From the NCBI GenBank assembly GCA_900550205.1, contig URRJ01000007.1, forward strand, positions 1-26,321: a stretch of 26,321 bases of DNA. The letters are read 5' to 3'. Below, in pieces: positions 6,589 through 14,659 of this stretch. This DNA comes from an uncultured Collinsella sp. Lineage in GTDB: Bacteria > Actinomycetota > Coriobacteriia > Coriobacteriales > Coriobacteriaceae. Both the position numbers and the translations under genes were made by a program. The stretch's first letter is position 1. The number at the start of each line of letters is the position of its first letter. The notes under the pieces are model-generated. The model was not told the origin of the DNA, did no database searches, and worked only from the letters and a program-made list of their open reading frames with translations.

Positions 6589-8061
6589 TTACTTGGCCTG
6601 CTTGTCGAGCGTGGGCTTCATGGCAATCAGGATTGCAGCGGCGACCACGGCGCCAATCACGATGTCCAGGCAGAACAGCGCGACGTTGTTGGTGGCAAGG
6701 GCGACGATAAAGCCACCGTGCGGGACGTAGCAGTCGATACCCTGGAAGGCGGCGAGCGCCGCGCCCACGGCAGAGCCGATGCAGATGCCGGGCAGGGTGT
6801 GGCCAAGGTCCTTGACCGCGAAGGGGATAGCGCCCTCGGTAATGCCGATGCAGCCCATGAACAGTGCGGAGATACCCATCTGGCGATCGGCGTCATCGAA
6901 CTTGTTCTTGGCGATGAGCGCAGCAAGGCCGCAGGCAATCGGGGGAATGGCGACGGCGACGCGGAACATGCCGTTGGGGCCATAGATGCCGGAGGCCATG
7001 ATGGCCATGGTGAAGGTCGAGGCGGTCTTGTTGATGGGGCCACCCATATCGAAGGCGGTCATAACGCCAATGACCAGACCCAGGACAACTGCGGAACCGC
7101 CCTGCAGGCTGCCGAGCACGCCGGTGAGCCAGTCCATCACAAAGCCAAGCGGCGTGGCCAGGATGTAGATATAGGCCATGCCCAGGACAAGCGAGGTCAG
7201 AATCGGGATGATCAGGATGGGCATGATGGTCTGGATGGTGTTGTTGACCTTCCAGGTCTTCATCCAGCGGACAAAGTAGCCGCAGATGACCGCCATGATC
7301 ATGGCGCCCAAGAAGCCGGTCGAAACGCTGTTGCCGTTAGGGGTAACGACTGCGTTGTTGACCAGGTAGCCCAGGACAAAACCGGGGGCGAGCGCGGGCT
7401 TGCCGGCCATCGAGTAGGAGATGTATGCCGCAAGCACCGGGATCATCATGGAGATGCCGGCCATGCCGATGGTGTTAAGGCTCACCATCAGCGGGTTCGT
7501 AACCTCCATGCCGTTGGCGCCGGCGGTACCGGATGCCAGCGAGAAGGCAAGAAACACGCCGCCGATAACGACGATGGGGATAAAATAGGAAACGCCGGTA
7601 TTGAATGCATTGAGCAGCGTCTTGCCAGGATCGGCAAAGATAGACTGCTTGGACGCCGGTGTCGGGGCCTGCGGGGCAGCGGAGACGGCCTTCTTCTCTG
7701 CCTTGGCCTCGGCCTTGGGCGCGTCAACGGCGCCACCCGTCGCCTTGATGATCTCAATGGCCTGGTCGATGATCTTTACCGGATCGGCGATTACATCCGA
7801 GGTGCCGACCTTCAGGAACTTGCCCTCGGCCATCTTCTGCTCAAAACGGTCCTCGTTCTCGACACCCACGTCGACGGACTCCAGGACCAGGTCGGCGGAG
7901 TCCACGTCTTCCTGCGTGAGCTCATTCTCGATACCCAGGCCACCCTGAGCCTCGACCTTGCACTCGATGCCACGGGCGGCGCATTCATCCTGAATCGCCT
8001 TCTGGGCCATATACGTGTGGGCGATACCCACAGTACAGGCGGCAACGCCTACGATCTTCAT
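6589..8061 (-). CDS. PTS fructose-family EIIBC permease
   Basis: Started at the ATG at 8061, preceded by AGAGGGA, the protein has 490 residues; the longer upstream frame lacks a ribosome site. Residues 1-105 are an EIIB domain with the phosphorylatable cysteine at position 9 in VAACTVGIAHTYMAQ. The usual CPTG after the cysteine is changed to CTVG. Residues 110-140 are an Ala/Lys/Pro linker. From 141 onward lies the multi-spanning EIIC domain, with the family motif GGPINKTAS and a PHGGF segment near the C-terminus. It would import a sugar across the membrane and phosphorylate it with phosphate from the EIIA at the operon's end. Fructose is the default label, but the company of GatZ-like, transaldolase and transketolase genes argues for another substrate. 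Confidence 0.9.
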   Translation of the reverse strand: MKIVGVAACTVGIAHTYMAQKAIQDECAARGIECKVEAQGGLGIENELTQEDVDSADLVLESVDVGVENEDRFEQKMAEGKFLKVGTSDVIADPVKIIDQAIEIIKATGGAVDAPKAEAKAEKKAVSAAPQAPTPASKQSIFADPGKTLLNAFNTGVSYFIPIVVIGGVFLAFSLASGTAGANGMEVTNPLMVSLNTIGMAGISMMIPVLAAYISYSMAGKPALAPGFVLGYLVNNAVVTPNGNSVSTGFLGAMIMAVICGYFVRWMKTWKVNNTIQTIMPILIIPILTSLVLGMAYIYILATPLGFVMDWLTGVLGSLQGGSAVVLGLVIGVMTAFDMGGPINKTASTFTMAIMASGIYGPNGMFRVAVAIPPIACGLAALIAKNKFDDADRQMGISALFMGCIGITEGAIPFAVKDLGHTLPGICIGSAVGAALAAFQGIDCYVPHGGFIVALATNNVALFCLDIVIGAVVAAAILIAMKPTLDKQAK

Positions 8062-8161
8062 TGCTTCCCTCTTTTCATAGAGTTGCGTGCGCAAGACACC
8101 GTTTGCGGAGGCCTCCGGAGCATCCCCTGCCGTTTGGACTTGCTGTCTTTTCGACAAGAAC

Positions 8162-8191
8162 AATATAGGTGCTCGTTTTTCTTAATGCCAG
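8162..8191 (-). promoter_or_regulatory. Candidate promoter of the PTS operon
   Basis: On the minus strand a -10 TATATT (8162-8167) lies 18 bases from a -35 CTGGCA (8186-8191, 4 of 6 consensus). Transcription would start near 8155, leaving a leader of about 95 bases with a 12-bp palindrome CGGAGGCCTCCG at 8106-8117. Confidence 0.5.
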
Positions 8192-8195
8192 CTTA

Positions 8196-8255
8196 TTTCG
8201 GTAAACGCGCAGGTCAGAGCGTTGGTTATGCGATTTAGTTATGCGTTTAACCAAA
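8196..8255. promoter_or_regulatory. Repeated sites between the PTS operon and its LacI regulator
   Basis: GTTATGCGATTTA (8225-8237) and GTTATGCGTTTAA (8238-8250) form a tandem direct repeat. TTTCGGTAAACGC (8196-8208) and GCGTTTAACCAAA (8243-8255) form an inverted repeat matching at 11 of 13 positions. They lie just upstream of the predicted PTS promoter. They are the best candidates for operators of the divergent LacI-family regulator or for a global activator. The rest of the 415-base gap (8062-8476) holds no gene that I can support. Confidence 0.5.
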
Positions 8256-8476
8256 AATGAATCCTGCGATTTTGCCCTCGATTTCAAAAGTCAAGAAGTA
8301 TTTGATTTTCTCGGTAGACGGCAGATGCGCATGCCGGTCACAAATTTCGACCCCACCCGTATGCCGCATTTGTTGCATACTCATATGAAAGGAAAAAGCC
8401 GCTCACCGAAGCGTATCCTTCACCAAGACTCAAAGTCATCATGTTGGAAAATGCTCATCTGTCGGAAGGAGTCGCT

Positions 8477-9487
8477 GTGGCAAAACAGCGCGTTACGATC
8501 GCAGACGTCGCTCGAGAGGCGGGAACCTCGACGGCAAGCGTCTCGTATTACCTCAACGACAAACGAGAAAAGCTTAGCGAGAAGACGCAGAACAAAATCG
8601 CGCGCGTCATTAAGGAACTCGGATACGTTCCCAACGCCCAAGCGCAGACGCTCACCGGCAAGCAAACCCACGTCATTGCCATCATCATTTTGGATAACAC
8701 CAACAAATGGGCGGGGCTCGTTCTCAATGGCATGGAGCAGGTCATGCTCCCCGCGGGCTACCAGACGGTCGTTTGCACGAGCAACTTTAACCCCGAGACC
8801 GAGCTCATGTACGTCGACAAGATGCTCTCGCTGGGCGTCGATGGCTTTATCATCCAGCCCACGGCAAACTTCAAAGCCGTGCATGACCGCATTAGACGCG
8901 CCGGCAAGCCGGTCGTCTTTTTCGATGCGGCCATCTATAGCCCAGGTACCAGCTGGATCAAAACCAACCTTTACGACGGCGTGTACAACGCCACACAGGC
9001 ACTCCTCGACGCCGGCTACGAAGATTTCTTTTCCATTGCCGCCAACATGACCGAAATGCGCACCCGCATGGAGCGTTTTCAGGGGTATGCCGAGGCGCTG
9101 GCAGCGAACGGGCAGCTCTACAAAGCGATTCCCATCGATCACAACAAGCCGTCAATCAACGAGCTCACCGAATACTTTAAATTCAAGTTCAATCCCGCCA
9201 AGCGAACCCTTATCTTCGTGCAAAATCAGTGGGCACTTCCCCGTGTCTACAAGGCCCTCCAGCCAATGGCCCATCTGCTTCCGCAGCAAATCGGCCTTTT
9301 GGGACTCAACTGCGAAGACTGGACTAATCTCACCACACCGACCGTCTCCACCATCATCGAGCCCGTCGACCAAGAAGGTCGCGAAGCAGCCGAGATGCTG
9401 CTCGCCCTACTTGACGGAAGCAGCGAACCCGGCGAGCAGCGCATTCTCGAGTGCAAGCTCAACTGGCTCGACTCCACCTCGATCTAG
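8477..9487 (+). CDS. LacI-family transcriptional regulator
   Basis: The GTG at 8477 is the preferred start: GGAAGGAG lies 5 bases upstream and translation then begins MAKQRVTIADVAREAGTSTA, the canonical LacI N-terminus. An in-frame ATG 36 bases earlier lacks a site. The 336-residue product has the helix-turn-helix in residues 5-26, a hinge near NAQAQTLTG, and a periplasmic-binding-protein-like effector domain to the end. It diverges from the PTS operon, so it most likely controls that operon in response to the imported sugar or its phosphate. The stretch after the hinge (KQTHVIAIIILDNTNKWAG) is typical of effector-binding LacI proteins. The inducer cannot be predicted from sequence. Confidence 0.9.
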   Translation: MAKQRVTIADVAREAGTSTASVSYYLNDKREKLSEKTQNKIARVIKELGYVPNAQAQTLTGKQTHVIAIIILDNTNKWAGLVLNGMEQVMLPAGYQTVVCTSNFNPETELMYVDKMLSLGVDGFIIQPTANFKAVHDRIRRAGKPVVFFDAAIYSPGTSWIKTNLYDGVYNATQALLDAGYEDFFSIAANMTEMRTRMERFQGYAEALAANGQLYKAIPIDHNKPSINELTEYFKFKFNPAKRTLIFVQNQWALPRVYKALQPMAHLLPQQIGLLGLNCEDWTNLTTPTVSTIIEPVDQEGREAAEMLLALLDGSSEPGEQRILECKLNWLDSTSI

Positions 9488-9606
9488 ACCGCGGGACAAA
9501 TGAATCAGTAGCGTCTATCCCAAATCTTGAGTATTTGTTCGACAGAACGGCCCCTGCCGGCTCCTGCTAGACTGGTAGATTCCCAACCGTCCATCCAGGA
9601 GTCTCC

Positions 9607-10587
9607 ATGTCGCGCAAGTCCGCCTACAAGCAAGCACTTTCCATCGGCACCGCCGTGGTGCTGGGGTTTGCGTTGTTCACAGGGTCGCTCGACGGGGCGC
9701 CCAGACTACTCTCGCCGCAAAGTGATGAGCAGGCGGTAGCCCTGGCCGAGAAGCAAGACGAGAGTCCCAGCCGCACTGACGACGAGGCAGACCTGGTTGC
9801 CCGGCTCGAATCGGGAACAGCGAGCTCCTCGGACTCTCAAAATAGCCAAGACTCTGGCGATGGCTCCGATTCCGCCGCAACCGACACCGGTGACGACGCA
9901 TCCGCAAACAGCGCCACCCCCATCGACGAGGTCGAAAACCCCGACCTCGACCGCGCCCGTGGCGTATACCTCAGCAGCATTCCTGACTACGCGGGTAACC
10001 CCTATGTTGCCCTGCGCGCCGATAGCACGCACCCGCTCGGCACGCCGTCATTCACGCTCGATGAATACGAGCGCGCTACAGAAGAGGGTTGCTTTAAGAA
10101 GTTCTCCAAGCTCGACAGCCTGGGCCGCACCCGCAAAGCACTCGCCTGCGTGGGCCCCGAATCACTCGGTCAAGGCGAGCGCGGCGATATCTCGCGTATC
10201 CATCCCACTGGATGGCGTCAGCAGCGCTACGACTTTATTCCGGGCCAGAGCCTCTACAACCGCTGCCACCTTATCGCCTGGTCGCTCTGCGGCGAAAACG
10301 CCAACCGTAAGAATCTCCTCACCGGCACGCGCTATCTCAACGAGACGGGCATGCTACCGTTTGAAGAGCAGATTCTCGGCTACATCCGCGACACGGGCAA
10401 CCATGTGCTCTACCGCGTCACGCCCATGTATAACGAAGAGGAACTTGTCTGCCGTGGCGTGCGCCTTGAGGCGCAATCGGTCGAGGACCACGGCAAGACC
10501 CTCTGCTTCCACGTATATTGCTACAACCTGCAGCCGCATGTGCAGATCGACTACACCACCGGCCGCAACCAGGCCTCGGGAGACTAG
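9607..10587 (+). CDS. Exported DNA/RNA non-specific endonuclease (EndA/NucA-like)
   Basis: The 326-residue protein starts with an AGGAG-preceded ATG and an N-terminal hydrophobic segment (residues 11-28) that acts as a signal peptide or membrane anchor. Residues 40-110 are a low-complexity Ser/Asp/Glu-rich linker. The nuclease domain follows, with the active-site motif YNRCHLIAW (His221), a variant of the DRGH/NRSH motif, and a downstream NANRKNLLTGTRYLN segment expected to bind the metal ion. Relatives include streptococcal EndA and secreted streptodornases, which degrade extracellular DNA for uptake, nutrition or escape from neutrophil traps. It appears monocistronic, and its end faces the EF-G-like gene across a shared hairpin. 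Cell-surface attachment is inference. Confidence 0.85.
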   Translation: MSRKSAYKQALSIGTAVVLGFALFTGSLDGAPRLLSPQSDEQAVALAEKQDESPSRTDDEADLVARLESGTASSSDSQNSQDSGDGSDSAATDTGDDASANSATPIDEVENPDLDRARGVYLSSIPDYAGNPYVALRADSTHPLGTPSFTLDEYERATEEGCFKKFSKLDSLGRTRKALACVGPESLGQGERGDISRIHPTGWRQQRYDFIPGQSLYNRCHLIAWSLCGENANRKNLLTGTRYLNETGMLPFEEQILGYIRDTGNHVLYRVTPMYNEEELVCRGVRLEAQSVEDHGKTLCFHVYCYNLQPHVQIDYTTGRNQASGD

Positions 10588-10653
10588 GGCCAATCAAGCT
10601 GCCCCAAAACCTAACATGATCCGTTTTCCTCCGTCCCCCAGGGATCAAAAAGA

Positions 10654-10678
10654 GCCGCTCTGGATTGCCCAGAGCGGC
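10654..10678 (-). terminator. Terminator between the nuclease and EF-G-like genes
   Basis: GCCGCTCTGG (10654-10663) pairs with CCAGAGCGGC (10669-10678). On the minus strand CTCTTTTT follows, so it is a strong terminator for the EF-G-like gene. It may also end the convergent nuclease transcript. Confidence 0.85.
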
Positions 10679-10716
10679 CCTTGCATCAGCATGTATGTTG
10701 CAGGCAAAGCCCCACG

Positions 10717-12792
10717 CTACTTGGCGCGGCCCTCCTCATAGCGCTCGACCAGCTTGGCCTGAACGTCATAAGGCACCTGCTCGTAGCCGGCGGGCTTCAT
10801 GGTAAAGTCGCCCGTGCCGCGCGTAATAGAGCGCAGACGCGTCGAATAATCCGTCAGCTCGGCCAGCGGCGCCTGGGCGATGACCACGGTGTCGCCGCGC
10901 TCATCGGTCTCCATGCCCGTCACGCGACCGCGCGATGCCGAGATGTCGCCCATCACGGCGCCGGCGTAGCTCTCGGGGATAGTCACCGTAATTTCCTCGA
11001 TGGGCTCCAGCACCACCGGATCGGCATCGGCGCACGCCTTGCGCAGGCCGATGCGAGCCGCCGCGCGGAACGCCATCTCGTTGGAGTCGACGCTGTGATA
11101 CGAGCCGTCGTACACAGCCACGCGAATGCCCGTGAGTGGGTAGCCGGCAATGATGCCGTCCTTCATGGTCTCCTGGACACCCTTGTCCACGGCGGGGATC
11201 AGCGAGCGCGGAATGCGGCCGCCCACGACCTCGTCCACAAACTCATAGCCATCGCTCGTGCCGTCGGGCCCGATGAGCGGCTCAACGCGCAGCCAGCAGT
11301 CGCCATACTGACCGGCACCGCCAGTCTGCTTCTTGTGGCGGCCCTGTGCGCTCGCCGTGCGGCGGATAGTCTCGCGATACGGAATGCGGATTGGCACGCT
11401 TTTGGCCACGACCTTGGTGCGATCCTCCAAACGGTTGAGCAGGACCGAAACCTGCGCCTCACCCACGGCGGAGATGATAGTCTGGCCGGTCTCCTCGTCA
11501 CGATCGATGCTCATGGTCGGATCGGCCTTGCACGCCTTCTCGATAAACGTGTAGAGCTTCTCTTCGTCCCCGCGATTCTCGGCCTCGATGGCAATGCGGT
11601 ACTGCGAGTTGGGAAACTTAAACGCCGCCGCCTCGACCTTACCGGTAATGGAGAGCGTGTCACCCGTCTCTACCGCCAACTTGGGCGCCACGATAATGTC
11701 GCCGGCATAGGCATGACCGACCTCGGTCATGTCGCGGCCGCACATCACATACAGGTGAGCCAGACGATCGCTCTTGCGGGTACGCGCGTTGATCAGCTCA
11801 AGGCCCGGCTCAAGCGTACCCGTCAGCACCTTGATAAAGCTGATGCGACCCTGCTGCGGATCGGCCAGCGTCTTAAACACAAACGCCACCGGGCGGTCAT
11901 CGTCACTCGAGATCTTAAGCGAATCACCGTCGATGAGCGGCATCTCGCCATAGTCGGTCGGCGCTGGGAAGTATGTCGCGATGTCGTCCATCAGCGAGTT
12001 GACGCCCTGCTCCTTAATGCAATCGCCCGCAAAGACCGGCACAAAGATGCGCTCGGCGATCGCCTTCGACAGCAGGCCTTCAAGCTCCTCCTGCGTCAGC
12101 GTCTCCTCGCCTTCCAAGTACTTCATCATCAACTCGTCGTCAGCCTCGGCCACCAGCTCGCACAGGTGGTCATGGGCCTCCTCGGCCTGGGCACGATACT
12201 CCTCGGGAATCTCCGACTCAACGGCTTCGGTGCCGTTGCAATGGCGCGCCTTCATGCGCACCAGGTCGATAATGCCGTCAAAGTCCTCGCCCTCGCCCCA
12301 GGGAAGGGTCACGGCGCCCAGGCGCGTGCCAAAGCGCTCCTGCAGCAGGTCCATGGTGGTCGTAAAGCTGGCCTCGGAGCGCGACAAGCGGTTCACGAAC
12401 ACCGCACGCGCCAGACGCAGATCCTCCGCCGCATACCAAAGCTTGACGGTCGTAGGCTGCGGGCCGGCCTCGGCGTCAACCACAAACAGAGCCGTCTCGC
12501 AGACGCTCATCGCAGCAAAGGCGTCGCCGATAAAATCGGGGTAGCACGGGGCATCGAGCACGTTGATGCGGGCGCCCTTCCAGTCGATCGGCGCGATGGT
12601 CGTCGAGATGGAGAATGAACGCTTGACCTCTTCGGGGTCATAGTCGAGCGTGGGCTTGGTGCCGTCGTGGCCGCCCAGGCGGGCGGTCTTGCCGGAAAGG
12701 TGGAGCATGGCCTCGGCGAGTGAAGTCTTGCCCACCCCGCCTTGGCCTACGAGCACCACGTTCCTTACATTGCCGGTCTTGGGAGCACCCAT
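10717..12792 (-). CDS. fusA2: EF-G-like translational GTPase paralogue (FusA2 type)
   Basis: The ATG at 12792 follows a perfect AGGAGGT, giving 691 residues; the longer upstream frame is not needed. The domain order is that of EF-G: G domain, then domains II to V. The P-loop is GQGGVGKTS (16-24). The G3 motif is DAPCYPDF (80-87) where canonical EF-G has DTPGHVDF, so the catalytic histidine is replaced by Tyr84. The G4 motif NKxD is NRLS (134-137), losing the aspartate that selects guanine. EF-G2 of Mycobacterium smegmatis is reported to lack ribosome-dependent GTPase activity, which fits. The gene is monocistronic with its own terminator. It is unlikely to be the housekeeping EF-G; its role is unknown. 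Confidence 0.88.
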   Translation of the reverse strand: MGAPKTGNVRNVVLVGQGGVGKTSLAEAMLHLSGKTARLGGHDGTKPTLDYDPEEVKRSFSISTTIAPIDWKGARINVLDAPCYPDFIGDAFAAMSVCETALFVVDAEAGPQPTTVKLWYAAEDLRLARAVFVNRLSRSEASFTTTMDLLQERFGTRLGAVTLPWGEGEDFDGIIDLVRMKARHCNGTEAVESEIPEEYRAQAEEAHDHLCELVAEADDELMMKYLEGEETLTQEELEGLLSKAIAERIFVPVFAGDCIKEQGVNSLMDDIATYFPAPTDYGEMPLIDGDSLKISSDDDRPVAFVFKTLADPQQGRISFIKVLTGTLEPGLELINARTRKSDRLAHLYVMCGRDMTEVGHAYAGDIIVAPKLAVETGDTLSITGKVEAAAFKFPNSQYRIAIEAENRGDEEKLYTFIEKACKADPTMSIDRDEETGQTIISAVGEAQVSVLLNRLEDRTKVVAKSVPIRIPYRETIRRTASAQGRHKKQTGGAGQYGDCWLRVEPLIGPDGTSDGYEFVDEVVGGRIPRSLIPAVDKGVQETMKDGIIAGYPLTGIRVAVYDGSYHSVDSNEMAFRAAARIGLRKACADADPVVLEPIEEITVTIPESYAGAVMGDISASRGRVTGMETDERGDTVVIAQAPLAELTDYSTRLRSITRGTGDFTMKPAGYEQVPYDVQAKLVERYEEGRAK

Positions 12793-13029
12793 GATGACCT
12801 CCTTGCAGGGCCGCGCGCAATGCGCGACGCCAACGGGGAGAGTTCGCGGTCGGTGCCATCCCGGGAGCAGCATGGTCGGCAGCCGAGCCGACTCACCCTC
12901 CAAATGTCCTATGCCACCACCCTACCCTCACGGGCGACCGTCCATGCACACCTTTCGGCGCACGTACGGATACAGGCGGCGAGAGGAAGAGACAAGCTTG
13001 TGAGGCGATTATTGAACCCCGTCGATGCA
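12793..13029. other. Gene-free leader region of the EF-G-like gene
   Basis: This stretch holds the AGGAGGT ribosome site of the EF-G-like gene and a small GTCGGC/GCCGAC hairpin (12875-12892). I see no convincing promoter hexamers and no small gene. Together with the terminator at 13036-13069 it makes the 310-base gap before the ABC ATPase gene. Confidence 0.5.
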
Positions 13030-13035
13030 AACAAA

Positions 13036-13069
13036 AAGCCGCCACAGACCGTAAGACCTGCGACGGCTT
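13036..13069 (-). terminator. Terminator of the amino acid ABC operon
   Basis: On the minus strand AAGCCGTCGCAGG and its partner ending GGCGGCTT form a stem of about 13 pairs with a few G-U pairs, followed by TTTTTGTTTG. It lies 34 bases after the stop of the ATPase gene. Confidence 0.8.
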
Positions 13070-13102
13070 CGCCTCAATTAATAGTTGAGTAAATACCTGA
13101 GC

Positions 13103-13867
13103 CTATCCCTCGATACGGCTCAAGAACTCGCAGGTACGCTGCTCGCGTGGATGGTCGATGACCCGCTCGGCAGGGCCCTCCTCGACAATACGGCCGCCGT
13201 CCATAAAGACCACGCGGTCGGCAACATCGCGCGCAAACTGCATCGCGTGGGTCACGATTACCATCGTCATATTCTGCGCCGCCAGGTCCTTAATGACACG
13301 CAGCACCTCGGCCGTCAGCTCGGGATCGAGTGCCGAGGTTGGCTCGTCAAAGAATAAGATTTCCGGATCGAGCGCCAGGGCGCGGGCAATACTCACGCGC
13401 TGCTGCTGACCGCCCGAAAGCTCACACGGCACCTTGTTCTCGTTGCCCGTCAGCCCCATTTGTGCAATCAGCTCGTGAGCGCGGGCTTCCGCCTGCTCGC
13501 GCGGACGCTTAAGCACGCGAATCGGCGCATCGATGATGTTTTTCATCACGGTATAGTGCGGGAACAGATTGTAGTTCTGGAACACCAGACCAAAACGCGA
13601 ACGCGCTTGCTTGGGAACATCTCCCTTCGCATAGACCGCGCCCGATCCCGCATCCGTCGCAACGGCAAGGTCGCCAAACGAAAGCGAGCCGCCGTCGAGC
13701 GTCTCGAGCAGTGTGGCGCAGCGCAGCAGCGTGGACTTACCACCGCCCGAAGGCCCGATAATCGCCACGACCTCGCCACGCTTTACCTCGAGTGAGATAT
13801 CCTTGAGCACTTCATTGCCGCCAAACGCCTTGCGCGCGTTCGATATGTTCATTACCGAATTAGTCAT
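13103..13867 (-). CDS. Polar amino acid ABC transporter, ATP-binding protein (GlnQ/HisP type)
   Basis: The 254-residue protein has Walker A GPSGGGKST (38-46), Q-loop LVFQNYNLFP (94-103), signature LSGGQQQR (150-157), Walker B ILFFDEP (170-176) and a TSALD D-loop. This layout and length are typical of the polar amino acid uptake family. It powers import through the permease encoded just upstream; its ATG overlaps the end of the permease gene by 8 bases, showing translational coupling. A second in-frame methionine at residue 6 is a possible alternative start. The operon holds one permease gene, so the transporter would use a permease homodimer. The amino acid transported cannot be told from this subunit. 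Confidence 0.93.
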   Translation of the reverse strand: MTNSVMNISNARKAFGGNEVLKDISLEVKRGEVVAIIGPSGGGKSTLLRCATLLETLDGGSLSFGDLAVATDAGSGAVYAKGDVPKQARSRFGLVFQNYNLFPHYTVMKNIIDAPIRVLKRPREQAEARAHELIAQMGLTGNENKVPCELSGGQQQRVSIARALALDPEILFFDEPTSALDPELTAEVLRVIKDLAAQNMTMVIVTHAMQFARDVADRVVFMDGGRIVEEGPAERVIDHPREQRTCEFLSRIEG

Positions 13868-14513
13868 GGTAGTAATCCAATTTTTTCTCCGCGGCGCCCA
13901 ACAGCATCTCGACTACGAAGTTGAAAACCCAGTAAATCAGCGCCGCAATCGCAAACGGCACCATGCTCACCTGCGAGGCAACCAGTGCCTTGGCGGTCGA
14001 GAACATCTCGCCCACGCCAATGGCAAACGCCAGCGACGTGTCCTTGACCAGCGTGATGATCTCGTTGCCCATCGCTGGCAGAATACGCTTGGCGACCTGC
14101 GGCATCACGATATACAGAAACGTCTGCATACGCGAATAGCCCAGCACCTCGGCTGCCTCGTATTGACCGCGCGGAATGGACTGCAAGCCCGAGCGATAGA
14201 TCTCGGCAAAGTAGCCGGCGTAGTTGATGATGAACGCCACGACGCATGCCGTCCATTTGGAATCGGGCGTGAGCGAGATGCCGAACACGTAGTACGGGGC
14301 AAAGTAGATGGCAAACATCTGTAGCATGAGCGGCGTGCCGCGCATCACCGAAATATAGATGCGCGCGATCCAGCGAAGCGGCGCAATTTTACTCATGCGC
14401 ATGAACGCCACGGGGATTCCCAGTGGAATCGACCCGAGCAGCGTCAGCACAAACAACTGCAAGCTGACCAAGAATCCCTGGCCAAGCATCTGCATCATGA
14501 CCTGAATAGACAA
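13860..14513 (-). CDS. Polar amino acid ABC transporter, permease
   Basis: The protein has several hydrophobic spans and the cytoplasmic coupling motif EAAEVLGYSRMQTFLYIVMPQ that contacts the ATPase. The segment GTPLMLQMF is characteristic of the HisM/GlnP family. Start choice is uncertain: a TTG at 14513 (217 residues) has AAAGAGAG upstream, while the ATG at 14498 (212 residues) lacks a good ribosome site, so I prefer the TTG. It lies between the binding protein and the ATPase genes. A 105-bp palindrome separates it from the binding protein gene and probably lowers its expression relative to that protein. Confidence 0.9.
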   Translation of the reverse strand: MSIQVMMQMLGQGFLVSLQLFVLTLLGSIPLGIPVAFMRMSKIAPLRWIARIYISVMRGTPLMLQMFAIYFAPYYVFGISLTPDSKWTACVVAFIINYAGYFAEIYRSGLQSIPRGQYEAAEVLGYSRMQTFLYIVMPQVAKRILPAMGNEIITLVKDTSLAFAIGVGEMFSTAKALVASQVSMVPFAIAALIYWVFNFVVEMLLGAAEKKLDYYHD

Positions 14514-14554
14514 CCTATGCTCTCTTTCGCGACAACAGAACAGCAAATCTTATT

Positions 14555-14659
14555 TGAAATAGGCACAGTGCCCAAGATTGCGAGCGACAAGCCCGACGAA
14601 GCGTACTTTGGTACGCGAGGAGGGTTGGAGCCGCAAGGTTGGGTGCTGCGGCTATTTCA
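14555..14659. repeat. 105-bp imperfect palindrome inside the ABC transporter operon
   Basis: The outer arms TGAAATAG (14555-14562) and CTATTTCA (14652-14659) match perfectly, and complementarity continues inward with interruptions to a central GCGTAC-TTTG-GTACGC hairpin (14601-14616). The right arm includes the stop codon of the binding protein gene. On the transcript it would fold into a long stem-loop between the binding protein and permease genes, which could protect the upstream message and reduce read-through. It could equally be a mobile palindromic element inserted at the gene's end. Confidence 0.75.

Noticed and set aside
5104..8238. Very long open frame (1044 codons) on the plus strand opposite the PTS genes
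   Set aside because: It is the antisense of the GatZ-like and EIIBC genes, which have family motifs and ribosome sites; high GC keeps the opposite frame free of stops. Similar long antisense frames at 2404-3471 and 10681-12618 were rejected for the same reason.
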